A stretch of DNA of 60,852 nucleotides from a virus (IMGVR_UViG_3300009155_000069:1-60852), one strand, 5' to 3'. Positions 51,456 to 58,709 are shown, counted from the stretch's first letter. Numbers and translations: made by a program. Notes: generated by a model not told the origin, from the sequence alone.

Positions 51456-52111
51456 TTTACACCCCCGTATTCGGCTGTTTTTTGCTCAAAATCTGCATTT
51501 TCTGGGCTTACAGGGGCTGGGATGCCCAGTTCTTCGTCCAAATTGATCACTTTGGCCTCAACTGGTGTGACATCTACCACGTCCATCTTGGCACGTAATT
51601 TGTTGAGCTTGTCCCGCAGGGTTTGCTTGAGTTCATCTGTGGACTGGTGGGTGATCAGCACCTCGGTGCGCTCTGAAAAGAGGCCCACATCGCTGATTTT
51701 TCCAAGCAATTCAAGAGCACGGATGCGCACCTTTGGATCAGGGTTGTCTGACTCCAAGATCAACTTGTTTGTCACCAAGTGCCTAATATGAGTGGCCTTT
51801 TCGACCACTGCATGTCCAAACTCGTCCAGCACCCCCCTGACAAGGAGTAAGGATGCGGGGGTCATGGTGGAAATCTTGTTGGTAGTCAGCGACTGACTGG
51901 CTTGGTTCTCGTCTCTGGCGAACGCCTCGACCACGGCAGTGGCGACATCCTTGTCGTCAGGCTTCGGAATCAGCAGGTCGGGGTTGAGTCCTGCACCGAG
52001 GAGCAGGTCGATGGTCGCGCACGCAGCTTCGGCCCTTTCACGCAGGAGCGGATAGGGCATACCTTCCGGTGGCAGAGCCACCCCGATGTCAGGAGTGCAG
52101 ACCAATGTCAT
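51452..52111 (-). CDS. Terminase small subunit-like protein
   Basis: The 219-residue protein has TPASLLLVRGVLDEFGHAVV, VRIRALELLGKISDVGLFSE and TEVLITHQSTDELKQTLRDK, which I know from small-terminase candidates in similar aquatic phages. It lies directly upstream of terL and overlaps it by four bases. The first ATG at 52111 has no good ribosome site, so a later ATG near 52060 (GGAAGG before it) is possible. DNA recognition for packaging is inferred. Confidence 0.72.
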   Translation of the reverse strand: MTLVCTPDIGVALPPEGMPYPLLRERAEAACATIDLLLGAGLNPDLLIPKPDDKDVATAVVEAFARDENQASQSLTTNKISTMTPASLLLVRGVLDEFGHAVVEKATHIRHLVTNKLILESDNPDPKVRIRALELLGKISDVGLFSERTEVLITHQSTDELKQTLRDKLNKLRAKMDVVDVTPVEAKVINLDEELGIPAPVSPENADFEQKTAEYGGVN

Positions 52112-52194
52112 ATCAAATTGTGCGCTTATGTGGCGGGATGCCGCATAGAAGTTTTCACGTTACCACAAAATGCAAGCCCTTGGCAAGCGTGCTC

Positions 52195-52214
52195 AATTTT
52201 TTATATAAAAAATT
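52195..52214. repeat. 20-bp AT palindrome
   Basis: AATTTTTTATATAAAAAATT reads the same on both strands. It lies 84 bases upstream of the small-terminase start and could be a melting element, a protein-binding site or a bidirectional terminator core. Confidence 0.8.
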
Positions 52215-52530
52215 TTTTGATGGGGGGTACTATTTTTACAAGGGGGGTGTTTACTCAGTTGGACGGGGTGGGTAGCTGGCATAGAAAAAACATGTTTGTT
52301 GTGTGATTGATATAGGTACGTCTCGGCGGGTAACAGAACAATCTGGAGTACCCATACAGAACAGTAGAACATTACCTAACAAGAACTATTGAACAGTGTT
52401 ATGGTTTTAGAAAAAATGGGCTATGAGTGTGGAAAATAGCAACCTATACGCGGCTATGGTACCTAAACTGATTTGGGGTGGGTGGGGTATGGTGGGTCAT
52501 CGTGGCCTGAAAACGCGTTTTTGGTTTTGA

Positions 52531-52548
52531 GTTATCATGCATGATAAC
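52531..52548. promoter_or_regulatory. 18-bp palindrome, copy 2
   Basis: GTTATCATGCATGATAAC is perfectly symmetric. It stands 31 bases before the -35 of the promoter at 52579, the position of an activator or operator. The half site TGATAAC also recurs at 52590-52596, inside that promoter's spacer. Confidence 0.85.
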
Positions 52549-52578
52549 TTGGAATTGTTTAATAGTTTTAAATATCCC

Positions 52579-52607
52579 TTGACATTACCTGATAACATGT
52601 CCACAAT
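52579..52607 (+). promoter_or_regulatory. Candidate early promoter
   Basis: TTGACA (52579-52584), a 17-base spacer and CACAAT (52602-52607) precede the gene at 52669. The -35 is perfect and the -10 matches four of six. The spacer contains a TGATAAC half site. Confidence 0.6.
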
Positions 52608-52668
52608 AGAGGCATCGGTTCAAACAACGTATTGATTGTTTGCCGATATGTTCTTGAAAGGAACAATC

Positions 52669-53187
52669 ATGTCTAATGCAACCAAAGTTGTTTTGTCGTC
52701 TTCTACTGTAACTGCCTTGTCTTCTGCCCTGAAGTCTCAGGACAAAAACGAGGCAATATGGCTGAAAGCCTCTGACAGTCTCAGGGCTGATCGGATCACT
52801 TCAGCCATGCTTGAAACTGAAAAGAAGGGCGGTTCTGAAGACTTGCGTCAGCAAGTCAAGGCCGTGATCCTGAGCACTTTCAGCGAAGCTGAAAAGGCTT
52901 TGCTGGCGCAGGACACAAAAGCCCTTGATGACATCAAGAAGTTTCAGAAGAAGACTGCACAGCAGAAAATCGGTGCACGTCTCTCACTGATCCAGTCTTT
53001 CATTCGCAAGGCTGAAAAGGCAGAAGAAGACGGCGAGGCGCAAGCCACGAAAACCGAAGTGCAACGCATCCATGAGGCACTGGACAAGGCAGTGACCAAA
53101 CTGCAAGGGCTTGCAACCCCTGCCTTTGACGTGACTGAGGCAGTCAAGCGAATCAAGGCAGTCAAGGGTATGATGCCCGCGCTCTAA
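52669..53187 (+). CDS. Basic helical early protein (172 aa)
   Basis: I chose ATG 52669 since AAAGGAAC precedes it; an ATG at 52636 has none. The protein is helical and charged, with SSTVTALSSALKSQDKNEAI, then LRQQVKAVILSTFSEAEKAL, KKFQKKTAQQKIGARLSLIQ and a C-terminal ALDKAVTKLQGLA. It is the first gene of the early arm, with its own promoter and a double terminator behind it, so it is likely made strongly and early. Similarity to known families not recognised; DNA binding or host-directed function is possible. Confidence 0.78.
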   Translation: MSNATKVVLSSSTVTALSSALKSQDKNEAIWLKASDSLRADRITSAMLETEKKGGSEDLRQQVKAVILSTFSEAEKALLAQDTKALDDIKKFQKKTAQQKIGARLSLIQSFIRKAEKAEEDGEAQATKTEVQRIHEALDKAVTKLQGLATPAFDVTEAVKRIKAVKGMMPAL

Positions 53188-53203
53188 TCGGAGCACTTAA
53201 AAA

Positions 53204-53227
53204 CCCCGCGAAAGCGGGGTTTTTTTT
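53204..53227 (+). terminator. First of two tandem terminators
   Basis: CCCCGC (53204-53209), GAAA loop, GCGGGG (53214-53219), then eight T. The GAAA tetraloop with a GC stem is an efficient terminator form. Confidence 0.93.
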
Positions 53228-53242
53228 CGCCTGTACTTTTTT

Positions 53243-53270
53243 GCCCTGACCGAAAGGTCGGGGCTTTTTT
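53243..53270 (+). terminator. Second tandem terminator
   Basis: GCCCTGACC (53243-53251), GAAA loop, GGTCGGGGC (53256-53264), six T. It lies 16 bases after the first and insulates the origin-like region from early transcription. Confidence 0.9.
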
Positions 53271-53288
53271 GTGTCTATTTGTTTTTGG

Positions 53289-53306
53289 GTTATCACGCGT
53301 GATAAC
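53289..53306. promoter_or_regulatory. 18-bp palindrome, copy 3
   Basis: GTTATCACGCGTGATAAC is perfectly symmetric. It heads the first copy of a 57-bp direct repeat. Confidence 0.85.
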
Positions 53307-53345
53307 TCATTGATGCCAGTTCTCAGAGCAGCGTTGCGCCCTTCA
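53289..53345 (+). repeat. Direct repeat, copy A (about 57 bp)
   Basis: It starts with the palindrome and continues with CCAGTTC, AGAGCAGCGTTGCGCCC and TTCA. Copy B at 53437-53494 is about 85% identical. Confidence 0.8.
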
Positions 53346-53436
53346 TGAGCCAGCCGTGAGCCTGATGAGCCTGTGTACGTGCAAACGTGTTTGCTGTGTG
53401 TCTGCTACACAGGGTTTGCTGCTGGTGCCAACGTAG

Positions 53437-53454
53437 GTTATCACGCATGATAAC
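53437..53454. promoter_or_regulatory. 18-bp palindrome, copy 4
   Basis: GTTATCACGCATGATAAC, one base short of perfect symmetry. It lies in noncoding DNA with no gene start for 700 bases, which argues for a DNA-level role such as replication or partition. Confidence 0.82.
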
Positions 53455-53494
53455 TCCATGAAACCAGTTCCAAGAGCAGCGTTGCGCCCCTTCA
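53437..53494 (+). repeat. Direct repeat, copy B (about 58 bp)
   Basis: Same elements as copy A in the same order, 148 bases apart, including a palindrome at 53437-53454 (GTTATCACGCATGATAAC, one mismatch between arms). Confidence 0.8.
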
Positions 53495-53499
53495 GGTTG

Positions 53500-53780
53500 T
53501 TCAAGTGTTCAACTGTTCGTTTGTTCTAGTGTGCGTCTGTTCTAAGTGTTCTAATGTTCGCGTACAGCGATGTTCTAACGTAGCACAGCTAACATGTTTT
53601 TTCTGTGTGTAATGTTCTAAAAAAAGGCCTAATGTTCTAAACTGTTAAGAACATTTAGAACACTATATTCGTTGGCACGATTAGGCACGATTAGGCACCG
53701 TTACTACCATTTTGATATATAGATTTAGATACTTTATGATAGTAAAAGTAATGATTTGATTGTGTTCTAATGTTCTGTGA
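53500..53780. other. Candidate replication origin with TGTTCTAA iterons
   Basis: No gene fits in 53188-54163. TGTTCTAA occurs at 53538, 53547, 53571, 53613, 53633 and 53763, with its complement TTAGAACA at 53655. AT-rich DNA at 53700-53760 and tandem GGCACGATTA units at 53675-53699 follow. Nearby are palindromes and further GAACATT words to 53970. Short direct iterons beside an AT-rich stretch are the layout of phage and plasmid origins. The origin role is inferred. Confidence 0.5.
53675..53699 (+). repeat. GGCACGATTA tandem repeat
   Basis: Two and a half copies of a 10-base unit lie at the edge of the AT-rich segment of the origin-like region. Confidence 0.8.
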
Positions 53781-53838
53781 TTCTGAGATGTTTTCGGCAA
53801 AATAACAAGGTGAGGGAGGCTCCTGACCGATTCGCCAC

Positions 53839-53856
53839 GTTATCACGCATGATAAC
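53839..53856. promoter_or_regulatory. 18-bp palindrome, copy 5
   Basis: GTTATCACGCATGATAAC lies in the noncoding region, 144 bases before the -35 at 54000. Confidence 0.82.
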
Positions 53857-53999
53857 TCCACCTCCAACCGTTTCGCCAAAGCCCCAAAACCACAGAACAT
53901 TACGAACATTCGGAACTTACCTTTAGAATCAATGACTTACGCCATTTCCGCCGACAGAACATTCAAGAACTTTTAGTACATTATATTAGATGCTAAAAC

Positions 54000-54028
54000 T
54001 TGACATAGGATGCTACCTGAGTTATACT
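54000..54028 (+). promoter_or_regulatory. Early promoter A
   Basis: TTGACA (54000-54005), 17-base spacer, TATACT (54023-54028). The following ATGTATTCAG is shared with promoter B at 54902 (ATGTATTCGG), so a factor or start-site rule may act on both. It drives genes from 54164. Confidence 0.88.
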
Positions 54029-54110
54029 ATGTATTCAGTAGGTAGTTCGTTAAGTTCATTAGTTCGGTGTTCGCACTGTTCAAGTGTTCGACCCATCTAC
54101 TGTTCGCCGA

Positions 54111-54128
54111 GTTATCACACGTGATAAC
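54111..54128. promoter_or_regulatory. 18-bp palindrome, copy 6
   Basis: GTTATCACACGTGATAAC lies in the leader between promoter A and the ATG at 54164, 35 bases before the start. Confidence 0.86.
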
Positions 54129-54163
54129 TTGTTTTTGAGAGTTTAGCCAAGAGGAGTATTTCA

Positions 54164-54394
54164 ATGAGAAATCGTAGTGAGCACCACACCTTTGGACTCA
54201 TCTGCACGGGCTGTTATGGCGTGAGGGTTGAACCCCCGCGCCTTCGGCTCGGTTACACCACGTGCATGACCTGCGGCGAGAAAGCCGCACGTGCCGTGAA
54301 GCACACCATCGTGCCGATGAACAAGTCCAACTACATCGCGTGTTTCGACACCGATACCCTGAAACAACTGAACCCAAAGAGGACTGAGGTATGA
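54164..54394 (+). CDS. Small zinc-ribbon protein (76 aa)
   Basis: AGGAG precedes the ATG. Cysteine pairs C14-C17 (ICTGC) and C34-C37 (CMTCG) form a zinc-ribbon. The second half has KHTIVPMNKSNYIACF, a segment I know from small phage proteins often next to replication or takeover genes. Role unknown; it may bind DNA or RNA polymerase. Confidence 0.75.
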   Translation: MRNRSEHHTFGLICTGCYGVRVEPPRLRLGYTTCMTCGEKAARAVKHTIVPMNKSNYIACFDTDTLKQLNPKRTEV

Positions 54395-54726
54395 AAAGAA
54401 TATCGAACAAAGACGCACGGGGCTACGTCCAGCGGCGCGTGGAGTTCCAAGGGAACAACACGTTTGCACGTGAGGTGTGCACCGATCACAGTGTGGTCTA
54501 CGCAGTGTTCAGCTATGGGGAGCATTTCCCGATGTTCGTTGCTGAGACTGACGACAACAACGTGACGCACTGGTACGCCAACACCGAGAAGTGGAGCCGC
54601 ACTACGTCCAAACATCAAAGCCAACTGCATCCACTGGTGGGGCGCATGGTGCCGATGGACACTGACCGACTGAAACACATCGCCCGTGGTGGGCTGATGG
54701 AACTTGTACAAAGGGGACTGACATGA
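54391..54726 (+). CDS. Conserved phage protein (111 aa)
   Basis: It starts on the previous stop (ATGA). The sequence RGYVQRRVEFQGNNTFAREV, FSYGEHFPMFVAETDDNNVT, WYANTEKWSRTTSKHQSQLH is highly characteristic; TTSKHQSQ recurs in many phages at this place. The family has no known function that I can recall. It is part of a three-gene coupled block. Confidence 0.78.
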   Translation: MKRISNKDARGYVQRRVEFQGNNTFAREVCTDHSVVYAVFSYGEHFPMFVAETDDNNVTHWYANTEKWSRTTSKHQSQLHPLVGRMVPMDTDRLKHIARGGLMELVQRGLT

Positions 54727-54905
54727 AACGACTTTTTGTATGGCTTGCCCAAGCCCTTGCGGGCCTCGTGCTCATCGCGTTCTTTTGCCTGATGCTCGTT
54801 GAGTGGGCGGCAGGGTGCGGTGAGTCCTACGTGGATTCAAAGGGCATCACACACGTGAACGAGTGTGTGTTTATCAACAAATTACAAGGTGTCTCTAAAC
54901 CTTGA
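54723..54905 (+). CDS. Small membrane protein or lipoprotein (60 aa)
   Basis: The ATG overlaps the previous stop (ATGA). A basic start (MKRLF) and about 24 hydrophobic residues end at WAAGC (Cys 32), which could be a lipobox or just a membrane helix. The rest is a short exposed tail. Early small membrane proteins may cause superinfection exclusion, but nothing direct supports this. Confidence 0.65.
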   Translation: MKRLFVWLAQALAGLVLIAFFCLMLVEWAAGCGESYVDSKGITHVNECVFINKLQGVSKP

Positions 54906-54930
54906 CTTCAATGTCATCTAGTGTTATACT
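54902..54930 (+). promoter_or_regulatory. Early promoter B
   Basis: TTGACT (54902-54907), 17-base spacer, TATACT (54925-54930), then ATGTATTCGG as in promoter A. The -35 overlaps the stop of the previous gene. It drives the DUF3150/MoxR/VWA module. Confidence 0.87.
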
Positions 54931-54979
54931 ATGTATTCGGGTGGTTAATGATTCTAAACAGTCCTTCCACCTGAAACGA

Positions 54980-54997
54980 GTTATCACACGTGATAAC
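54980..54997. promoter_or_regulatory. 18-bp palindrome, copy 7
   Basis: GTTATCACACGTGATAAC, identical to copies 6 and 8. It lies in the leader between promoter B and ATG 55041. Confidence 0.86.
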
Positions 54998-55040
54998 AAC
55001 TTTGTCAGTAAGTAACTTAAACCTATCTGGAGAAAACGAG

Positions 55041-55946
55041 ATGAACGATCTATTCACCCACATGGAAGCCGCACCTGCGGTGACCGCCCCGAGCATTGCA
55101 AGCTCTGCCATGTTTGCCGAGTTATCCATCGGCAACTGGACTGCACGAAAACTTGACCGCAAGGCGACCAAGGAAACCACGTCTGCCAACGGCGCGAGTG
55201 ACGATGCAGGGAGTTTCCATAAAAAACTCCTCTCCTGTGCTGAACTGGACGCAATACAGAAGCACATTGCCAACACACGCCAAAACGTGCACTACCGCCT
55301 GACGATGCCGTGGTCTGACCTTGGGGTGCGGCTCTTGCCGACTGCCATGTTTGCCGACTACTACCGCGAGATCACAGAAGCCGAGACTGAGTTTCACCGA
55401 CTGGTCAACGACTTCTTGCAAGCGTACACGTGGGCACAGGCACAGGCTCAAGCACAGCTTGGCAACTTGTTCTCAAGTGATGACTACCCGAGCGTGGAGA
55501 TTGTCGCGGCTAAGTTTCGGTTCCGTCATTCGCAGACACCGATCCCTGATGCAGGTGACTTCCGTCTTGACATCGGTGCGCAAGCACAGGACTCACTGCG
55601 TGAACAGTACGCCAAGTTCTACACCGACCAACTCAACAGCGCGATGGGTGACGTGTGGCAACGCACGTATGACTCACTGTCCAAGATGTCTGAGCGTCTC
55701 GACTACCAAGGCGGCGACTCCAAGGACAAGAAGATATTCCGCGACACCCTCGTGGACAACGTGCGCGAGATGCTTGGACTGCTGACCAAGTTCAACGTGA
55801 CGAACGATCAACGCATGGAGAACATGCGTGTACGACTTGAGGACGCGATGCTCGGTGTGTCTGCTGACGCACTGCGTGACGATGACTCATTCCGCAAGGA
55901 CACAAAGACCAAGGTCGATGCGATCCTGAAATCAATGAACTGGTGA
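55041..55946 (+). CDS. DUF3150-like protein of the MoxR/VWA module
   Basis: I chose ATG 55041 after GGAGAA. The 301-residue protein has ELSIGNWTARKLDRKATKET near the start, then LTMPWSDLGVRLLPTAMFAD, TIPDAGDF-like and DFRLDIGA segments. A long helical end reads VWQRTYDSLSKMSERL and IFRDTLVDNVREMLGLLTKF. This matches what I recall of DUF3150, a phage and bacterial family usually encoded beside a MoxR-type ATPase. Its role is unknown; it could be the substrate, adaptor or filament of the module. Confidence 0.82.
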   Translation: MNDLFTHMEAAPAVTAPSIASSAMFAELSIGNWTARKLDRKATKETTSANGASDDAGSFHKKLLSCAELDAIQKHIANTRQNVHYRLTMPWSDLGVRLLPTAMFADYYREITEAETEFHRLVNDFLQAYTWAQAQAQAQLGNLFSSDDYPSVEIVAAKFRFRHSQTPIPDAGDFRLDIGAQAQDSLREQYAKFYTDQLNSAMGDVWQRTYDSLSKMSERLDYQGGDSKDKKIFRDTLVDNVREMLGLLTKFNVTNDQRMENMRVRLEDAMLGVSADALRDDDSFRKDTKTKVDAILKSMNW

Positions 55947-55952
55947 TCCCGG

Positions 55953-55970
55953 GTTATCACACGTGATAAC
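55953..55970. promoter_or_regulatory. 18-bp palindrome, copy 8
   Basis: GTTATCACACGTGATAAC lies six bases after the previous stop and 52 bases before ATG 56022. No clear promoter lies between, so it may work as an RNA hairpin or an internal operator. Confidence 0.86.
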
Positions 55971-56021
55971 TCACCAAAACAACTTTACACATTCTCATAT
56001 TCAACATCAAAGGAACTAATC

Positions 56022-57125
56022 ATGTCGAACGCAACTGAACTCTACGCACTGAACCTGACCGAGGCTCAGACTCTCATCCGCTTTTCGGGTGACACCACTG
56101 TCTTGATGCAGGGTCACATGGGCACAGGCAAATCGTCCATGCTCAAGACCTTGGCTCTTGACCTGCCGACTCACACACCGTGCTACTTTGATTGCACGAC
56201 CAAGGACTTGGGCGACATCACGATCCCGAACGTGGTGAACCTGACCTCATCACTGGAAGACGCGTTTGTGCGCTATGTGACCAACGAGGAACTCGGTGTG
56301 CACCTGAACAAGCCGATCATCCTGATGATTGACGAGTACGGCAAAGCCAACCCCGCTGTCAAGAACGCACTGCTCCGACTGATGCTTGAGCGCAAGATCG
56401 GATCGAGCACCCTGCACCCTGACTCACTGGTGTTTGCAACGACCAACCTTGGATCGGAAGGCGTGGGCGACCTGCTACCTGCACATGCACGTAACCGCTT
56501 GACGATCATCAAGACTCGCAAGCCTACCAACGTGGAGTGGATCGAGGACTTTGCCCTGAACGCAGGGGTGGATCACACCATGCTTGCGTGGGTGACTGAC
56601 AACCCACAGGTATTCCACAGCTTTGAGGACTACAAAGATGCGGATGCAAACAAGTTTATCTATCACCCTGCTGACCCAAGCCGTGCGTCATTCGTGACAC
56701 CACGTTCACTGGAGAAAGCGTCCAACTGGTTGAAGGTACGCGGCAAGCTGACCGACAAGACATTGATGGCGGCTCTCATCGGCACGATTGGTACCGAGGC
56801 GGCGGCGAACCTGAACACATACGTACGTGTTGCTGATCAACTGCCAAGCCTTGACTCGATCAAGAAAGACCCGATGGGTGCGCAGGTGCCGAGCAGTGCG
56901 TCCGCTGTTTGTATGGTGGTGCACCGCACGTTGCAGACTATCGACAAGTCGTGGATGGATGCGTGGATGGAGTACTTGTCACGTCTCGACAAAGAGGCAC
57001 AGACTATGTTCGCCATGCAGGTACGCCGACCCACGTACAACAAGCAGACCGAGGTGGTGACTAACAAGAAGTTCACCGCATGGTGTATGGCTAACAACTA
57101 TGTGTTCGCCGCTGACAAGAAGTGA
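56022..57125 (+). CDS. MoxR/CobS-like AAA+ ATPase
   Basis: The 367-residue protein has Walker A GHMGTGKSS at 31-39 (K37), Walker B ILMIDEYGKANP at 100-111, sensor 1 FATTN at 138-142 and arginine residues in HARNRL near 155-160. This is the MoxR/CobS AAA+ layout used by chaperone-like complexes that act with VWA proteins. AAAGGAAC precedes the ATG. It lies between the DUF3150-like gene and the VWA gene, so the three likely work together to remodel a protein or insert a metal. Confidence 0.9.
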   Translation: MSNATELYALNLTEAQTLIRFSGDTTVLMQGHMGTGKSSMLKTLALDLPTHTPCYFDCTTKDLGDITIPNVVNLTSSLEDAFVRYVTNEELGVHLNKPIILMIDEYGKANPAVKNALLRLMLERKIGSSTLHPDSLVFATTNLGSEGVGDLLPAHARNRLTIIKTRKPTNVEWIEDFALNAGVDHTMLAWVTDNPQVFHSFEDYKDADANKFIYHPADPSRASFVTPRSLEKASNWLKVRGKLTDKTLMAALIGTIGTEAAANLNTYVRVADQLPSLDSIKKDPMGAQVPSSASAVCMVVHRTLQTIDKSWMDAWMEYLSRLDKEAQTMFAMQVRRPTYNKQTEVVTNKKFTAWCMANNYVFAADKK

Positions 57126-57133
57126 GGTGTGTG

Positions 57134-57226
57134 ATGACTGTGGAAATTATTAAGAGCATTGGAGATTACATCGTTCTGCCGATTGTGATCGGGTTTGTAG
57201 TGTGGATTTGTTACAAGGAGAAATGA
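57134..57226 (+). CDS. 30-residue membrane microprotein
   Basis: A frame of 31 codons starts at ATG 57134, eight bases after the ATPase stop, with GAGGTG before it. It encodes IKSIGDYIVLPIVIGFVVWI followed by CYKEK, a single membrane helix with a basic end. Its 3' end holds the AAGGAG site of the next gene. Position inside the ATPase/VWA operon suggests it is a membrane anchor or regulator for that complex. Confidence 0.6.
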   Translation: MTVEIIKSIGDYIVLPIVIGFVVWICYKEK

Positions 57227-57227
57227 A

Positions 57228-57413
57228 ATGGTAGATGTAAACCTGAATGACGTGTCGAGCGCACTGTGCGACATGTACGACATACGCAACGCCTTGTCTG
57301 ACAAGGTAAAGAAGATGCCCAAGGACAACGAGGGCACCGACTACACAGTAGGCGAGTGTATTGATGACGTGATTGCGTTTCTTGAACAACTTGAAGGACA
57401 GATAACATGTTAA
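57228..57413 (+). CDS. Small acidic protein of the module (61 aa)
   Basis: AAGGAG precedes ATG 57228. The product is acidic and helical (VNLNDVSSALCDMYDIRNAL, CIDDVIAFLEQLEGQI). It overlaps the VWA gene by seven bases. Not recognised; it may be a partner of the ATPase/VWA pair. Confidence 0.65.
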   Translation: MVDVNLNDVSSALCDMYDIRNALSDKVKKMPKDNEGTDYTVGECIDDVIAFLEQLEGQITC

Positions 57414-58663
57414 TGATTGGTAAGACACTAACCGAGGAGCAACGCCTGACCAAGGCGATGGCTGACATCATCGGTAATCAAAACTACATCGCCCTCGCAG
57501 GTATCCTGATGATGGGTGAGCATAAGGTCGTGAAGGCAGGTGAGATGGGCTGTCACACGGCGATGACCAACGGCGTGAACGCATGGTATGCACGTGAGTT
57601 CGTGGCGGGGTTGACTGATGCTGAGTTACGGTTCCTCATCCTGCACGAGTCGTATCACGTGTTGTACAAACATCTGACCACGTACCTGCACTTGTATGAG
57701 CAGAACAGACGCAAGGCTAACCTCGCGTGTGACTACGTGATCAACCTGAAGTTGGTGGACTTTGACCGTGAGACTGACAAGGGGTTTATCAGCATGCCCA
57801 AGGTGGGTGTGATTGATGAGCAGTACCGTGGCATGGACAGTGCACAGGTATACGCGTTACTGCCTGACGACAACGGCAAGGGTAAAGGCTCGGGTCAAGG
57901 TCAAGGTCAGGGTCAAGGCTCGGGCGAGGCGGGTGATGGTGACCCGTCCGATGGCGAGACTATGGATCAGCACGATTGGGAAGGTGCCAAGGAGTTGACC
58001 CCTGACGAGCGCAAGGATATCGAACGCGCTGTTGATGAAGCGGTGCGTCAAGGTGCACTGATCGCAGGGAAGATGGGATCGGGTGGTGCGCGTCTGCTTG
58101 ATGACGTGTTGCAGTCCAAGATCGACTGGCGTGAAGTACTGCGTGAGTTCGTGTCAACAACTTGTGCAGGTAATGACTACTCAACGTGGCGGCGTCCTAA
58201 CCGTAGGTACATATCATCAGGTCTGTATCTACCCTCGGGCATATCCGAAACCGTAGGTGAATTGGTCATTGCCATAGATACTAGCGGCTCGATTGGTGGG
58301 CGTGAGTTGGCTACGTTCTTGGGTGAGGTGGTTGCGATTGCCAAAGCAGTCAAGCCACAAGCTGTGCGTCTGTTGTATTGGGACACTGAGGTATGTGCCG
58401 CCGAGTACTACGGACAAGATCAACTGGATGACATCGTGAAGTCCACGAAACCTGCGGGTGGTGGTGGCACGATGGTGGAGTGTGTGCCTGAGTATCTGCG
58501 TGAGAAGCAGATCAAGCCGCAAGCCGCGATCATCCTGACCGATGGCTACTTAGGTGGGTCATGGGGTGTATGGCACGTGCCCGTGTTGTGGTGTGTGCTC
58601 GACAACAAGAACGCCAAGCCCGACAACGGCAAGGCTGTTCACATCGAATCGTCAGATATGTAA
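57407..58663 (+). CDS. Metallopeptidase-like/VWA-domain protein
   Basis: The 418-residue protein has two parts. Residues 1-150 include FLILHESYHVLYKHL with HESYH at 80-84, an HExxH zinc motif as in DUF2201-type proteins, and ACDYVINLKL near 107-116. A Gly/Gln-rich linker (GKGKGSGQGQGQ) joins it to a VWA-like domain with MIDAS start IDTSGS (D291, S293, S295) and ILTDG later. Such proteins pair with MoxR ATPases in bacteria. It ends the module. Protease activity is inferred from the motif. Confidence 0.88.
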   Translation: MLMIGKTLTEEQRLTKAMADIIGNQNYIALAGILMMGEHKVVKAGEMGCHTAMTNGVNAWYAREFVAGLTDAELRFLILHESYHVLYKHLTTYLHLYEQNRRKANLACDYVINLKLVDFDRETDKGFISMPKVGVIDEQYRGMDSAQVYALLPDDNGKGKGSGQGQGQGQGSGEAGDGDPSDGETMDQHDWEGAKELTPDERKDIERAVDEAVRQGALIAGKMGSGGARLLDDVLQSKIDWREVLREFVSTTCAGNDYSTWRRPNRRYISSGLYLPSGISETVGELVIAIDTSGSIGGRELATFLGEVVAIAKAVKPQAVRLLYWDTEVCAAEYYGQDQLDDIVKSTKPAGGGGTMVECVPEYLREKQIKPQAAIILTDGYLGGSWGVWHVPVLWCVLDNKNAKPDNGKAVHIESSDM

Positions 58664-58667
58664 ATCA

Positions 58668-58685
58668 GTTATCACGAGTGATAAC
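58668..58685. promoter_or_regulatory. 18-bp palindrome, copy 9
   Basis: GTTATCACGAGTGATAAC lies five bases after the VWA stop and 25 bases before ATG 58710, directly upstream of its ribosome site. Confidence 0.86.
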
Positions 58686-58709
58686 TACAAACTTAATTGG
58701 AGAAATGAA

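Larger units (their letters stand above)
52112..52668. other. Divergent control region between late and early arms
   Basis: No gene fits here. It contains a perfect 20-bp AT palindrome at 52195-52214, two G6 tracts near 52221 and 52243, a TTGACA promoter for the rightward gene, and the first early-arm copy of the 18-bp palindrome at 52531. I could not recognise a clear sigma70 promoter for the late arm, which may use a phage-made or modified polymerase factor. Confidence 0.6.

Noticed and set aside
58554-58709. N-terminal extension of the gene at 58710
   Set aside because: It runs inside the VWA gene in another frame, crosses the palindrome at 58668 and lacks a ribosome site, while 58710 has one.
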